A stretch of DNA of 46,669 nucleotides, from contig CAJTLX010000025.1 of NCBI GenBank assembly GCA_910577165.1, positions 1 through 46,669 on the forward strand. Direction: 5' to 3'. The notes beneath the pieces were generated by a model. The model worked only from the letters and a program-made list of their open reading frames with translations, was not told where the DNA came from and ran no database searches. Made by a program: the position numbers and the translations under genes. The DNA is from an uncultured Lachnospiraceae bacterium (lineage in GTDB: Bacteria > Bacillota > Clostridia > Lachnospirales > Lachnospiraceae). Below are positions 1 to 8,760 of the stretch, in pieces (the stretch's first letter is position 1; each line of letters begins with the position of its first letter).

Positions 1-246
1 GATGTGGTAGTTGTGCAGGAAGGGGATACGAAAGCAAGCGTAAATACGCGCAGCGGGGAAATCCATTTTCACCTTAAAAATAACGGCGCGGGGTTTGCGT
101 CAAAGGTTTCCTCCCACGGGAGTACCAGTTATAATTATGCAGATCTGCATCTGACGGATGCGGCAAACGGTATTCACCGCTATGGAAGGGAAGGCTCCAG
201 CCTTGAAATTAAATCGACTTCCGGTGATATTACCATCACCGATTAA
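1..246 (+). CDS. DUF4097-like protein, C-terminal fragment
   Basis: This reading frame is open from the first base of the window and stops at 244-246, so only the last 81 residues are seen. The fragment is rich in short beta-strand-like segments and ends in LEIKSTSGDITITD. Repeated phrases of the type 'SGDI.I' are typical of the DUF4097 (putative adhesin/beta-helix) family, which is often found with membrane or envelope-stress genes in Firmicutes. No function can be claimed, and the N-terminal part lies outside the window. A strong hairpin follows the stop codon. The family call rests on a short C-terminal stretch only. Confidence 0.55.
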   Translation, partial: DVVVVQEGDTKASVNTRSGEIHFHLKNNGAGFASKVSSHGSTSYNYADLHLTDAANGIHRYGREGSSLEIKSTSGDITITD

Positions 247-256
247 GTATGAAAGG

Positions 257-298
257 GGCAGCGGTTTCTGTACTTTACGGATACCGCTGCCATCCTGC
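257..298 (+). terminator. Rho-independent terminator between convergent genes
   Basis: GGCAGCGGT (257-265) pairs perfectly with ACCGCTGCC (283-291), a 9-bp GC-rich stem with a 17-nt loop. A T-rich stretch (CTTTTTC) follows at about 296-302. It lies just after the DUF4097 stop and just before the stop of the minus-strand gene, so it probably ends both transcripts. Confidence 0.75.
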
Positions 299-303
299 TT
301 TTT

Positions 304-546
304 CTACGGCTCATCAATATCCAGTGTGACCGTCCATTCACTGCCGTAGGGAACAATATTTGTCACCGTTCCGGTAAGGTTTTTTAGGCGTTTTGGCGTA
401 TTATTTGACATGGCAAGTGCGGGGACGATGGTGTAGTAATATACCGTTCCGGCAAGTGTACTTAATGTGGATTCAGCTAAATTTACCGTATCCCCAACCT
501 TCATCAGTCCCTCGCGCGACATTCTGAAATCCATGGTTCTTATCAT
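304..546 (-). CDS. Small conserved-looking hypothetical protein (80 aa)
   Basis: A minus-strand gene whose ATG at 546-544 is preceded by an AAGGGG ribosome site. The open frame extends 7 codons further to a TTG, but the ATG has the better spacing. The product is MIRTMDFRMS... with the phrases KVGDTVNLAEST, GTVYYYTIVPALAM and LKNLTGTVTNI. It looks like a small beta-rich soluble domain with no signal peptide or membrane segment. I do not recognise a named family. It is convergent with the DUF4097 gene and divergent from pyruvate kinase. It is probably real because it has a good ribosome site and a non-random composition. Confidence 0.6.
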   Translation of the reverse strand: MIRTMDFRMSREGLMKVGDTVNLAESTLSTLAGTVYYYTIVPALAMSNNTPKRLKNLTGTVTNIVPYGSEWTVTLDIDEP

Positions 547-617
547 CTTTTTACCCCTTTTCTTCAAAAAAATTATATTTCTTCTTTAAAAATATCATAA
601 AAATCACAAGACTGCAA

Positions 618-646
618 TTGAAATATTGTGCCAAACAGGGTATACT
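618..646 (+). promoter_or_regulatory. Sigma-A type promoter for pyk
   Basis: TTGAAA (618-623) and TATACT (641-646) are separated by exactly 17 bp and lie 46 bp upstream of the pyruvate kinase start codon. No other gene starts in between. Confidence 0.7.
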
Positions 647-691
647 CTTTATGAGAGTTCAAGAAATGAATAAAAAGGTATGGAGGTAACT

Positions 692-2113
692 ATGCGAAGA
701 ACAAAAATTATATGTACACTGGGTCCGGCGGTGGACGACGAGAAGATGATCCGGAGATTGATCCAGAATGGGATGGACTGTGCCAGATTCAATTTTTCTC
801 ACGGAACACACGCAGAGCAGACTGAGCGCATTGAGCGGGTGCGCAGAGTGAGTGCGGAATTGGGAATTCCGATCGCACTTCTGATTGATACAAAGGGACC
901 AGAAATCCGTCTGAAGGATTTTGAAAGGGGAAGTGTAATCTTAAAGGAAGGACAAAGTTTTACTCTCGATACAGACAGGGAAACACTGGGAGATTCCACT
1001 CGCATTGGTTTGACCTATGACAAATTGGCAAAGAGTGTGTCAGAAGGGACACGCATTTTGATTGATGACGGAAAAATTGCCTTAAAGGTTGCACAGATAA
1101 AAGGAACAAAGGTGATCTGCACGGTGGTAAACGGCGGAAAGATTAGCAATCACAAAAGTATCAATGTCCCAAATGTCTCCATTCCAATGCCTTATTTGAG
1201 TTCGGTGGACAAGGAGGATATTCTGTTTGGAATCGAACAAAAGTTCGATTATATTGCTGCTTCCTTTGTGCGCACTGCGGATGATGTGCGCAAGCTGAGA
1301 AAATTTCTGCGCGACCATGGCGGCGAGGGAATGCGCATTATCTCAAAGATTGAAAATGGTGAAGGAGTGAAAAACCTCGACGAGATTATTGTGGAGAGTG
1401 ACGGCATTATGGTGGCGAGAGGCGATCTCGGTGTGGAGATCGCATTCAAGAAGATCCCCGCACTGCAGAAAGTCATGATCAACAAGTGCAATGAGGCGGG
1501 AAAGCTTGTTGTGACCGCGACGCAGATGCTTGAGTCCATGACGCAGAATCCGCGTCCGACCAGAGCAGAAGTTTCGGATGTGGCAAATGCAATCTATGAT
1601 GGCACGACCGCCATTATGCTTTCCGGCGAATCGGCAGCGGGGGATTACCCGGCGGAGGCAGTAAAGACCATGGCGGAGATCGCGGAGACCACAGAGGAAT
1701 CGGTTGACTACAGCAGGTATTTTGTCCGCGACCATATGAAGATGGAACATACGCCGATCAATGCCGTCTGCACCTCCGCCTACAGCGCAGCAAGCTATCT
1801 TGACGCGGAGGCCATCGTCGTTGTAACTAAGAGTGGGCGCACTGCGCGAATGCTCTCGGATTTTAAGCCAACTGCGCCAATTATTGCCGTAACCATGCAG
1901 GAGGAAGGCGCGAGGGCACTAAAGCTTGCGTGGGGGGTAAGACCAGTTATGGCGGAGCGTATGGAAACTCCGGAAGCACTTTTTGAATATGCGATCAAAA
2001 AGGCCAGGGAAACAGGGCTTGTCTATCGGGGCAGTACGGTAATTGTTGTTACCTCCTCCGATACGGAGAGCGGTACGATAAATGATGTAATGAGAATCTG
2101 CAAGATACGATGA
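692..2113 (+). CDS. pyk: Pyruvate kinase
   Basis: Converts phosphoenolpyruvate and ADP to pyruvate and ATP, the last step of glycolysis, in the cytosol. The 473-residue protein opens MRRTKIICTLGPA, the classic N-terminus. It has the active-site region ISKIENGEGVKNLDEI...SDGIMVARGDLGVE and the MTQNPRPTRAEVSDVANAIYDG helix. It ends with the C-terminal allosteric-site domain and lacks the extra phosphohistidine-like domain seen in some Bacilli. An in-frame ATG at 680 lies on top of the GGAGGT ribosome site (682-687), so the start is taken as the ATG at 692. It is preceded by a consensus promoter and followed by a 166-bp leader of the sigma-factor gene on the same strand. Confidence 0.97.
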   Translation: MRRTKIICTLGPAVDDEKMIRRLIQNGMDCARFNFSHGTHAEQTERIERVRRVSAELGIPIALLIDTKGPEIRLKDFERGSVILKEGQSFTLDTDRETLGDSTRIGLTYDKLAKSVSEGTRILIDDGKIALKVAQIKGTKVICTVVNGGKISNHKSINVPNVSIPMPYLSSVDKEDILFGIEQKFDYIAASFVRTADDVRKLRKFLRDHGGEGMRIISKIENGEGVKNLDEIIVESDGIMVARGDLGVEIAFKKIPALQKVMINKCNEAGKLVVTATQMLESMTQNPRPTRAEVSDVANAIYDGTTAIMLSGESAAGDYPAEAVKTMAEIAETTEESVDYSRYFVRDHMKMEHTPINAVCTSAYSAASYLDAEAIVVVTKSGRTARMLSDFKPTAPIIAVTMQEEGARALKLAWGVRPVMAERMETPEALFEYAIKKARETGLVYRGSTVIVVTSSDTESGTINDVMRICKIR

Positions 2114-2279
2114 ATTGATGGGTATATTAGAATATGGGATGATCCCCGCCTCTATAAACGGTGAGCTTATCAGTATCCGTGGCGGGACTGTCTTTCCCAT
2201 ACTAATAGCCTTTAGCAGATTGAATAGAATGTGCGCCGGGCGGCCCGAAAAGAGGCTCGGTGTGCCTTTGGAGGTTGCT
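2114..2279 (+). other. Structured spacer upstream of the sigma factor gene
   Basis: No gene with a credible start is seen in this 166-bp stretch. It contains possible pairings CCCGCC/GGCGGG with nested ACGG/CCGT (about 2144-2186), and a second hairpin between GCGCCGGG (about 2231) and CTCGGTGT (about 2256) just before the ribosome site. It also carries one copy of the dispersed ATAGCCTTTAGC-GATTG motif (2205-2225). It could end pyk transcripts or act as a leader of the sigma gene; no T-run supports a simple terminator. Confidence 0.4.
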
Positions 2280-2840
2280 ATGACGGAAGAAGAGATTATT
2301 GAGCGGATCAAAGAGCAGGAAGATATTGGTATGGAGGCTTTGGCAAACAGATATAAAAAACTTCTCGTCTATATTATATCGGGCATACTTGGCGCACGCG
2401 CGGATGATATTGAGGAATGTGTGAATGACACTTACTTAAAAATATGGCGCAATGTGGATAAATTTGATTTTTCGCGGGCATCGCTTACTACTTATCTAAA
2501 GGTAATTGCACGCAATACAGCCATCAACCGGCTGCGCGATGTCCGCCGCCATGAACTTTGCCGCGCCGATGTGGAACTTTCCCAGTGTGCGGATGTGGTT
2601 GTGGATAGTTCTGCGGATGTGGAGGATGCGATCCTAAAAAAAGAGCGCGCTGAATGGTTAAATGAATTTATCCGTGAACTACCGAAAAAAGAACAAGAAC
2701 TTATGCTTCGAAAATATTTTTATCTTCAGCCCTCCAAACAGATTGCATCTGCGATGGGGATGACCGTCAATGCGGTGGATACAAAACTCTCAAGGCTGCG
2801 CGGCAGAGCCAGAGACTTCCTAAAATTACAGGATACATAA
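2280..2840 (+). CDS. ECF-like RNA polymerase sigma factor
   Basis: A 186-residue sigma-70 family protein of ECF size. Region 2 covers roughly residues 20-90 (LANRYKKLLVYIISGIL... DDIEECVNDTYLKIW, then TYLKVIARNTAINRLRD). Region 4 covers roughly 125-180 (LPKKEQELMLRKYF, then the helix-turn-helix SKQIASAMGMTVNAVDTKLSRLRGRARD). Between them is only a short linker, with no sigma-70 region 3. The ATG at 2280 is preceded by GGAGGT; the frame is open further upstream but without a better site. The next gene, 13 bp downstream, encodes a small membrane protein, the usual position of an anti-sigma factor. The genes it controls cannot be told from here. Confidence 0.88.
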   Translation: MTEEEIIERIKEQEDIGMEALANRYKKLLVYIISGILGARADDIEECVNDTYLKIWRNVDKFDFSRASLTTYLKVIARNTAINRLRDVRRHELCRADVELSQCADVVVDSSADVEDAILKKERAEWLNEFIRELPKKEQELMLRKYFYLQPSKQIASAMGMTVNAVDTKLSRLRGRARDFLKLQDT

Positions 2841-2853
2841 TAGGGGGGAGCTA

Positions 2854-3339
2854 ATGCATTTTAAAAATTTTTGTGGAACTAATAAAACGGCGATGGATCG
2901 GACGGAGGAAGTACTGATCGATCTGATGGGCGATCTGGATCTGGCACTTTTGGCGGATGATCATCTGGAAACAGATTTGGGGCGCAGACGTATCATATGG
3001 CTTGTGACTTTTTTCAGGGAAAAAAATTGGCGCAAGGATTCGGAATCTGTACAGGCAAACTGTGACAAAGAGGAAGGGATGATGAGAATGGCGGAAACGC
3101 AAAAGAATTCAAAGCGGAGGAAAAAGAAAAGGAGGAAGCTTTCCATTGAGAGAATACCGCTTTCCTACGAGTGGGGCGAGGCGATCCGGACGGATATGGG
3201 CAAGCGTCTGCATGATAGTATGCGCACAGTTAAGCGTCGCGCCGCCGCTGTGTGGGGATTTGTCTCCGGAGTTGTCACTATGGCGGTGATCGCATTGTCG
3301 TTTATCGCGATTATCGGCAAGAAAAAAGGAATGATATAA
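2854..3339 (+). CDS. Single-pass membrane protein next to sigma factor; possible anti-sigma factor
   Basis: A 161-residue protein with GGGGGGAG ribosome site before the ATG at 2854. The N-terminal ~70 residues are acidic and soluble-looking (TEEVLIDLMGDLDLALLADD). A very basic stretch (SKRRKKKRRK) follows at ~106-115. One hydrophobic segment lies near the C-terminus at ~133-153 (AAVWGFVSGVVTMAVIALSFI), ending in KKKGMI. A soluble N-terminus plus one membrane span next to an ECF sigma factor is the layout of anti-sigma factors. However, no known anti-sigma domain or zinc HxxxCxxC motif is visible, so the role is inferred from context only. fabD follows after 26 bp. Confidence 0.7.
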   Translation: MHFKNFCGTNKTAMDRTEEVLIDLMGDLDLALLADDHLETDLGRRRIIWLVTFFREKNWRKDSESVQANCDKEEGMMRMAETQKNSKRRKKKRRKLSIERIPLSYEWGEAIRTDMGKRLHDSMRTVKRRAAAVWGFVSGVVTMAVIALSFIAIIGKKKGMI

Positions 3340-3365
3340 GTGGAGAAAGGCATAGGAATTTAAGG

Positions 3366-4289
3366 ATGAAAAAGATTGCATTTGTATTTCCTGGACAGGG
3401 TGCCCAATACGCGGGAATGGGAAAGGATTTTTATGAACAATTTCCTGAGAGCGGGGAGGTCTTTGACCGGGCAAGTAAACTGCTTGGGCTGGATATGAAA
3501 AAACTTTGTTTTGAGGAAAATGATAGGCTGGATTTAACCGAGTATACGCAGGCCGCCATGATCACAACGATCGGCGCGATGCTAAGGAGAATTGAAACAC
3601 TTGGATTCCGCCCGCAGGTGACAGCAGGACTAAGTCTTGGGGAGTATGCTGCACTGGTGACGGCGGGAGTACTCGATCTCTATGACGCGATCCGGCTGGT
3701 GCGTCTGCGCGGGCAGTTAATGCAGGAGGCTGTGCCGCAGGGGATTGGTTCGATGGCGGCGGTGCTTGGTATGGAACAGGCGGTTGTAGAGCAGGTATGT
3801 GAGGAAACAAGCGGGGTGGTGACAATCGCAAATTATAATTGTCCGGGGCAGCTTGTGATATCGGGGGAGAGCTTTGCGGTACAGGCTGCTTCCGCGTGTT
3901 TGAAGGAGCGCGGCGCGAAACGCGTGGTGCCGTTGAATGTGAGCGGTCCATTCCATTCTCCGCTTTTAAAACCTGCGGGGGAGAAATTGCTTGCCGCGCT
4001 AGGCGAGGTAGAAATTCACGCGCCTCAAATCCCATATGCAGCAAATGTAACAGCAAAGTATGTAACACAGGCGGATGGGATACGCGATCTGCTTGCAAGA
4101 CAGATTTCTTCCTCCGTGCGCTGGCAGCAGTGCGTGGAATGTATGATTGCAGACGGTGTGGAAGTCTTTGTGGAGATTGGACCGGGAAAGACGATCTCTT
4201 CCTTTGTCAAGAAGATTGACCGCACAAAGGAAGTGATAGGTATTGATAAAGTGCAGGATTTAGAAAAGCTTTCCGCAATAATGGAATAA
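3366..4289 (+). CDS. fabD: Malonyl-CoA:ACP transacylase
   Basis: Transfers malonyl from CoA to acyl carrier protein to feed type II fatty acid synthesis. The 308-residue protein starts MKKIAFVFPGQGAQYAGMG. The nucleophile elbow is GLSLGEYAAL with Ser90; the usual GHS histidine is Leu here, a variant I believe is common in clostridial FabD. The catalytic histidine is His197 in NVSGPFHSPLLKP. The frame is open upstream, but the conserved N-terminus fixes the start at 3366, with AGG-rich sites at 3342-3356. It is the first gene of an eight-gene fatty acid operon (3366-10579) and follows the sigma factor and membrane protein closely enough to be co-transcribed with them. Confidence 0.96.
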   Translation: MKKIAFVFPGQGAQYAGMGKDFYEQFPESGEVFDRASKLLGLDMKKLCFEENDRLDLTEYTQAAMITTIGAMLRRIETLGFRPQVTAGLSLGEYAALVTAGVLDLYDAIRLVRLRGQLMQEAVPQGIGSMAAVLGMEQAVVEQVCEETSGVVTIANYNCPGQLVISGESFAVQAASACLKERGAKRVVPLNVSGPFHSPLLKPAGEKLLAALGEVEIHAPQIPYAANVTAKYVTQADGIRDLLARQISSSVRWQQCVECMIADGVEVFVEIGPGKTISSFVKKIDRTKEVIGIDKVQDLEKLSAIME

Positions 4290-4326
4290 TTTTTGGAGTA
4301 TTGCATAAAAGCAGGAGGAAATTTTT

Positions 4327-5067
4327 ATGTTGGAGAATAAGATAGCACTGGTGACTGGCGCAAGCCGGGGGATTGGCAGGGAGATCGCCCTCACGCTCTC
4401 AAAGCTTGGCGCGGCGGTGATTGTAAATTATAACGGTGCTAAGGAACGCGCCGAGGAAGTGGTTGCTCTGATTAAAGAGAACGGCGGGAAGGCAATTGCA
4501 GTTCAGGCGAATGTCGCGGTCGCAGAGGATGTGGAAAGACTTTTTAAAGAGGCATTAGCGGAATTTGGGCGAATTGATATCCTGGTAAATAATGCGGGGA
4601 TCACAAAGGATAATCTGATCTTAAAAATGTCCGAGGAAGAATTTGATGCGGTGCTTGACACGAATTTAAAGGGCGCGTTTTTTTGTATGAAACAGGCGGC
4701 AAAGCTGATGTTAAAACAAAAGAGGGGAAGAATTATCAATATTTCCTCCATCAGCGGTATTGTGGGAAATCCCGGACAGGCAAATTACTGTGCGGCGAAG
4801 GCAGGGCTGATTGGCATGACAAAATCGCTTGCCAGGGAACTTGGTTCACGGGGGATCACGGTCAATGCAGTGGCACCCGGCTTTATTGAAACAGATATGA
4901 CAAAGGGGCTTTCCGAACAGATAAGGGAGGGGATGCTTGTGCAGATTCCGCTAAAACGCGCAGGTTCTGCAGAGGATGTCGCACAGGCAGTCGCCTTTCT
5001 CGCGTCCGATCACGCATCTTATATTACGGGACAAACGCTTCAGGTCAATGGCGGCATGGATATGTAA
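4327..5067 (+). CDS. fabG: 3-oxoacyl-ACP reductase
   Basis: NADPH-dependent reduction of 3-oxoacyl-ACP to 3-hydroxyacyl-ACP. The 246-residue protein is a classical short-chain dehydrogenase. It has the nucleotide motif TGASRGIG (residues 10-17), NNAG at 88-91, catalytic Ser141 in NISSISG, and Tyr154/Lys158 in YCAAK. The C-terminal ITGQTLQVNGGMDM is typical of FabG. It has an AGGAGG ribosome site, is 37 bp after fabD and 20 bp before fabF, so it is part of the fab operon. The operon context separates it from the many other SDR enzymes. Confidence 0.96.
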   Translation: MLENKIALVTGASRGIGREIALTLSKLGAAVIVNYNGAKERAEEVVALIKENGGKAIAVQANVAVAEDVERLFKEALAEFGRIDILVNNAGITKDNLILKMSEEEFDAVLDTNLKGAFFCMKQAAKLMLKQKRGRIINISSISGIVGNPGQANYCAAKAGLIGMTKSLARELGSRGITVNAVAPGFIETDMTKGLSEQIREGMLVQIPLKRAGSAEDVAQAVAFLASDHASYITGQTLQVNGGMDM

Positions 5068-5087
5068 ATTGATAGCAGGAGGAATCT

Positions 5088-6317
5088 ATGAAACGAGTGG
5101 TAGTAACGGGGATGGGCATTATCTCACCGATCGGAAATTCCGTGGAAGAATTTTGGGAAAATGTAAAGAAGACAAAGGTGGGAATCGGACCTATCACCTA
5201 TTTTGACACAGCAGAATATAAGGCGAAGGTGGCAGCTCAGGTAAAGGATTTTGATCCGGGAAATTATATGGATGCAAAGGCGGCGCGCCGGATGGAGCCA
5301 TTCTGCCAGTATGCGGTAGCTGCCGCAGGTCAGGCGATAAAGGATGCGGAGCTTGATTTGACCAAGGAGGACATGACAAGAATTGGAGTCTGTATCGGCT
5401 CAGGCATTGGCAGTATGCAGGCAATTGAGCGCGAGTATGCGAAACTCTTGGAAAAGGGTCCAAAGCGCACGAACCCTATGCTGATCCCGATGATGATCTC
5501 TAATATGGCGGCGGGCAATGTTTCGATCGCCTACGGACTGCGTGGCAAATGTACCAATGTGGTTACCGCCTGTGCCACGGGAACACATTCCATCGGGGAT
5601 GCCTTCCGCTCGATTCAGACCGGCGAGACCGATGTAATGGTCTGCGGCGGAACGGAAGCGGCCATCACCCCGCTCTCAGTGGCGGGATTCTGCGCACTGA
5701 CCGCACTGAGCAGTGAAGAGAATCCAATAAGAGCTTCCCTGCCTTTTGACAAGAACAGAAGTGGCTTTGTAATGGGTGAAGGTTCGGGTGTGGTCGTAAT
5801 TGAATCCTACGAACACGCGGCTGCGCGCGGCGCACATATCTATGCGGAGATTGTCGGTTACGGCGCGACTTCGGATGCATACCATATCACACTGCCGGCG
5901 GAGGATGGCGACGGTGCGGCGCGCGCAATTACCTTCGCGCTAAATGAGGCGGGAATTGCCCCGGAGCAGGTGGACTATATCAATGCGCACGGCACAGCAA
6001 CTCATGCGAACGATCTCTTTGAGACGCGCGCGATTAAGAAGGCACTTGGAAAGGCAGCCTACCAGGTAAAAATTAACTCGACTAAATCGATGATAGGGCA
6101 TTTGCTTGGCGCGGCGGGAGCAGTGGAGTTTATCGTCTGTGTAAAATCGATTTTAGACGGCTATGTACACGCGACAGCGGGGCTTACCGAGTGCGAGGAG
6201 GAGATGGATTTAGACTACTGCAAGGAAGCCTGCGAAATGCCGGTAAATTATGTGATAAGCAATTCACTGGGCTTTGGGGGACATAATGCAGTACTGTTAA
6301 TAAAAAAAGCGGAATAA
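5088..6317 (+). CDS. fabF: Beta-ketoacyl-ACP synthase II
   Basis: Condenses malonyl-ACP with a growing acyl-ACP. The 409-residue thiolase-fold enzyme has the Cys-His-His triad: Cys162 in VTACATGTHSIGDA, a His in INAHGTATHANDLFE and a His in KSMIGHLLGAAG. The start MKRVVVTGMGIISPIGN is canonical, with AGGAGG upstream. FabB versus FabF cannot be settled by eye, but length and the Firmicute operon order favour FabF. The priming synthase FabH and acpP are not in this window. Confidence 0.96.
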   Translation: MKRVVVTGMGIISPIGNSVEEFWENVKKTKVGIGPITYFDTAEYKAKVAAQVKDFDPGNYMDAKAARRMEPFCQYAVAAAGQAIKDAELDLTKEDMTRIGVCIGSGIGSMQAIEREYAKLLEKGPKRTNPMLIPMMISNMAAGNVSIAYGLRGKCTNVVTACATGTHSIGDAFRSIQTGETDVMVCGGTEAAITPLSVAGFCALTALSSEENPIRASLPFDKNRSGFVMGEGSGVVVIESYEHAAARGAHIYAEIVGYGATSDAYHITLPAEDGDGAARAITFALNEAGIAPEQVDYINAHGTATHANDLFETRAIKKALGKAAYQVKINSTKSMIGHLLGAAGAVEFIVCVKSILDGYVHATAGLTECEEEMDLDYCKEACEMPVNYVISNSLGFGGHNAVLLIKKAE

Positions 6318-6336
6318 AAAAGAGGAGCAGAATATT

Positions 6337-6834
6337 ATGAAATTAGAAGATATCCTTACCCTGATCAAAGCGGTCTCGGACTCCGATCTGACCGAGGTAA
6401 AAATTGATTTTGAGGATGAGAAGGAAGACTTGACGTTTACCGCGTCGAAGGCGGGAAAAGGGGAGTTGGGAAACTGCGCACCCCAGCCAGTTTTCCAACA
6501 GAGAACATCGTTAGTTCCGCCGCCGCTGCCATCAATGAGGGAGGAGTACCCAACAATGTTTACCTCTTTGGGGAAGGAGGAAGCCTCTAAAGACGGCGAG
6601 TATATCACCTCCCCCATGGTGGGTACATTCTATGACGCGCCGGGTGAGGGGGAGGAACCATTTGTCACAGTCGGCGATACGATAAAGAAAGGACAGGTCG
6701 TCGGAATTATCGAGGCGATGAAGCTGATGAATGAAGTTGAGGCAACCTGTGACGGCGTAGTGGAGAAGATTTTGGTGGAGAATAAGAAAATAGTCGGTTT
6801 TGGGGACGAACTAATGCTGATACGCACAAAATAA
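6337..6834 (+). CDS. accB: Biotin carboxyl carrier protein of acetyl-CoA carboxylase
   Basis: Carries the carboxybiotin between AccC and AccAD. The 165-residue protein has an N-terminal domain (1-45), a Pro/Gln/Ser-containing linker (about 45-88) and the C-terminal biotinyl domain (88-165). The biotinylation motif EAMKLMNEV puts the target lysine at residue 129. The 'thumb' of the domain is visible around SPMVGTFYDAPGEGEEPFV. It lies between fabF and fabZ with an AGAGGAG ribosome site, a usual position in clostridial fab operons. A biotin protein ligase is not seen in the window. Confidence 0.96.
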   Translation: MKLEDILTLIKAVSDSDLTEVKIDFEDEKEDLTFTASKAGKGELGNCAPQPVFQQRTSLVPPPLPSMREEYPTMFTSLGKEEASKDGEYITSPMVGTFYDAPGEGEEPFVTVGDTIKKGQVVGIIEAMKLMNEVEATCDGVVEKILVENKKIVGFGDELMLIRTK

Positions 6835-6861
6835 AGGAAGGATTAAAGCAGAGAGGTAACT

Positions 6862-7284
6862 ATGTTAACAAGTAAAGAAATTATGGAGATTATCCCGCAC
6901 CGCCCGCCGTTTTTGCTGGTTGACCGCATCGATGAGCTGGAGCCGGGCAAACATGCAATTGGGAGGAAATGCGTCAGCATGAATGAGCCGTATTTTGTCG
7001 GGCATTTCCCTGGGGAGCCGGTGATGCCGGGTGTGTTGGTGATGGAGGCACTCGCTCAGGTCGGCGCGGTGATCTGTCTGTCACTTGAACAGAACAAGGG
7101 AAAAACAGTGTATTTTGGCGGCGTGAATAAAGCGCGTTTCCGCAATAAGGTTATACCGGGCGATGTACTGACGCTAGAAGTTGAAATTATAAAATGTAAA
7201 GGACCACTCGGTGTTGGTATGGCGAAAGCCTACGATGGCAGCAAGATTTTTGCGGAGGGTGAGATTACTTTTATGGTTGGTTAG
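6862..7284 (+). CDS. fabZ: 3-hydroxyacyl-ACP dehydratase
   Basis: Removes water from 3-hydroxyacyl-ACP to give trans-2-enoyl-ACP. The 140-residue hotdog-fold protein begins LTSKEIMEIIPHRPPFLLVDRI. It holds the signature HFPGEPVMPGVLVMEALAQ, with catalytic His48 and Glu62. GAGAGG precedes the ATG. FabZ rather than FabA is indicated by length and motif. No fabN/fabM-type isomerase is present next to it. Confidence 0.96.
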   Translation: MLTSKEIMEIIPHRPPFLLVDRIDELEPGKHAIGRKCVSMNEPYFVGHFPGEPVMPGVLVMEALAQVGAVICLSLEQNKGKTVYFGGVNKARFRNKVIPGDVLTLEVEIIKCKGPLGVGMAKAYDGSKIFAEGEITFMVG

Positions 7285-7326
7285 TTCCAGCATATTTTGC
7301 GGACAAAAATTTTGTGTTGCAGATTG

Positions 7327-7368
7327 GAAAGCGTCCCTTTATCCGCAGTGGCAAAAGGACGCGCTTTC
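7327..7368 (+). other. Hairpin between fabZ and accC
   Basis: GAAAGC (7327) and GTCC...CCTTT pair with AAAGG...GGAC and GCTTTC (ending 7368), giving a long bulged stem in the 99-bp gap between fabZ and accC. No T-run follows, so it is unlikely to be a full terminator. It may be an RNA processing or stability element that sets different levels of the acc genes. Confidence 0.5.
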
Positions 7369-7383
7369 AGAATGGGGAACATC

Positions 7384-8757
7384 ATGATTAAGAAGTTGTT
7401 GATTGCAAACCGCGGGGAGATTGCGGTTCGTATTATCCGCGCCTGCAGGGAGTTAGGAATTGCGACAGTGGCTGTCTATTCCCGCGCCGACAAGGACGCG
7501 CTTCATGTAAAATTAGCGGATGAGTCCATCTGTATCGGTGAGGCCTTAGCAAAAGAAAGTTATCTGAAGATGGAGCGTATTTTATGCGCGACAATCGCCT
7601 CCGGGGCGGACGCGATTCATCCGGGATTTGGCTTTCTTGCAGAGAATGCAAAATTTGCAAATTTATGTCGAAAATGCAATATTACTTTTGTCGGACCGGA
7701 CGGGGATGTGATAGAGAGCATGGGCGACAAATCCGCAGCGCGTAATACCGTGGCAGCGGCGGGCGTTCCGGTGGTTCCGGGAACATCAGAGCCAGTACTT
7801 GACGCAGAATTTGGCAGACAACTAGCGGATACATTTGGCTATCCGGTGATTATCAAGGCCAGCGCAGGCGGAGGCGGAAAGGGGATGCGCATTGTCCGTA
7901 ACCCCGACGATTTTATTCATCTGTTTGAAGTGGCGAGTACCGAGGCAAAAAATGCGTTCGGCGACGATTCCATGTACATTGAAAAATATATTGAGCATGC
8001 AAGACATATTGAATTCCAGATTTTAGCAGATAATTATGGAAATGTGATACATCTGGGCGAGCGCGACTGCTCTGTGCAGCGCAGGCATCAGAAAATGGTA
8101 GAGGAGTCCCCTTCCGCGGCACTGGATGAAGAGCTGAGGTGCAGGATGGGGGAGGCGGCAGTGCGCGCGGCAAAAGCGGCAGGCTACCACAATGCGGGGA
8201 CAATTGAATTTATCCTTGATGGGAAGAAAAATTTTTATTTTATAGAGATGAATACGCGCATCCAGGTGGAGCATGGGGTGACGGAACTGGTGACGGGACT
8301 TGATTTGATCAAGGAACAGTTAAAAATTGCGTCCGGCGAGCGGCTCAATCTATCACAGCGTGATATTGTGCTGCGCGGACACGCACTTGAGTGCCGGATC
8401 AATGCGGAATGTCCGGCAAGAGGATTTCTGCCCTCGCCGGGGAAAGTGCAGTACTTACATTTGCCGGGAGGCAATGGCGTGCGGATTGATACCGCGCTTT
8501 ATGCCGGATATGTAATCCCATCCATGTATGATTCGCTGGCGGCAAAGGTGATGACGCACGGTGCCAACCGCGATGAGACGATCGCAAAAATGCGCAGTGT
8601 TCTCGATGAACTTGTAATTGAAGGGATTGAAACCAACCGACAGTTCCAGAGGGAACTACTTAATGATCCGGATTTTATTTCGGGGGAGATTGATACCGGT
8701 TTTGTGGAAGAGCTACTAAGGAGAAAAAAAGAGCAGAAAGATGGGTTGGAGGTGTAA
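7384..8757 (+). CDS. accC: Biotin carboxylase subunit of acetyl-CoA carboxylase
   Basis: ATP-dependent carboxylation of biotin on AccB. The 457-residue protein has the biotin-carboxylase N-terminal domain (MIKKLLIANRGEIAVRIIRA). It also has an ATP-grasp domain with the glycine-rich loop KASAGGGGKGMRIV and the substrate region MEMNTRIQVEHGVTE-like stretch (here FIEMNTRIQVEHGVTELV). The C-terminal domain starts near LECRINAE. The open frame extends 29 codons upstream across the hairpin, but homology puts the start at 7384, with GGGGAAC upstream. It is followed by accD after 3 bp, suggesting coupled translation. Confidence 0.96.
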   Translation: MIKKLLIANRGEIAVRIIRACRELGIATVAVYSRADKDALHVKLADESICIGEALAKESYLKMERILCATIASGADAIHPGFGFLAENAKFANLCRKCNITFVGPDGDVIESMGDKSAARNTVAAAGVPVVPGTSEPVLDAEFGRQLADTFGYPVIIKASAGGGGKGMRIVRNPDDFIHLFEVASTEAKNAFGDDSMYIEKYIEHARHIEFQILADNYGNVIHLGERDCSVQRRHQKMVEESPSAALDEELRCRMGEAAVRAAKAAGYHNAGTIEFILDGKKNFYFIEMNTRIQVEHGVTELVTGLDLIKEQLKIASGERLNLSQRDIVLRGHALECRINAECPARGFLPSPGKVQYLHLPGGNGVRIDTALYAGYVIPSMYDSLAAKVMTHGANRDETIAKMRSVLDELVIEGIETNRQFQRELLNDPDFISGEIDTGFVEELLRRKKEQKDGLEV

Positions 8758-8760
8758 TAA

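Noticed and set aside
3562..4098. A 178-codon minus-strand frame inside fabD
   Set aside because: Proline/serine/histidine-rich antisense shadow of a well-supported gene; no start signal.
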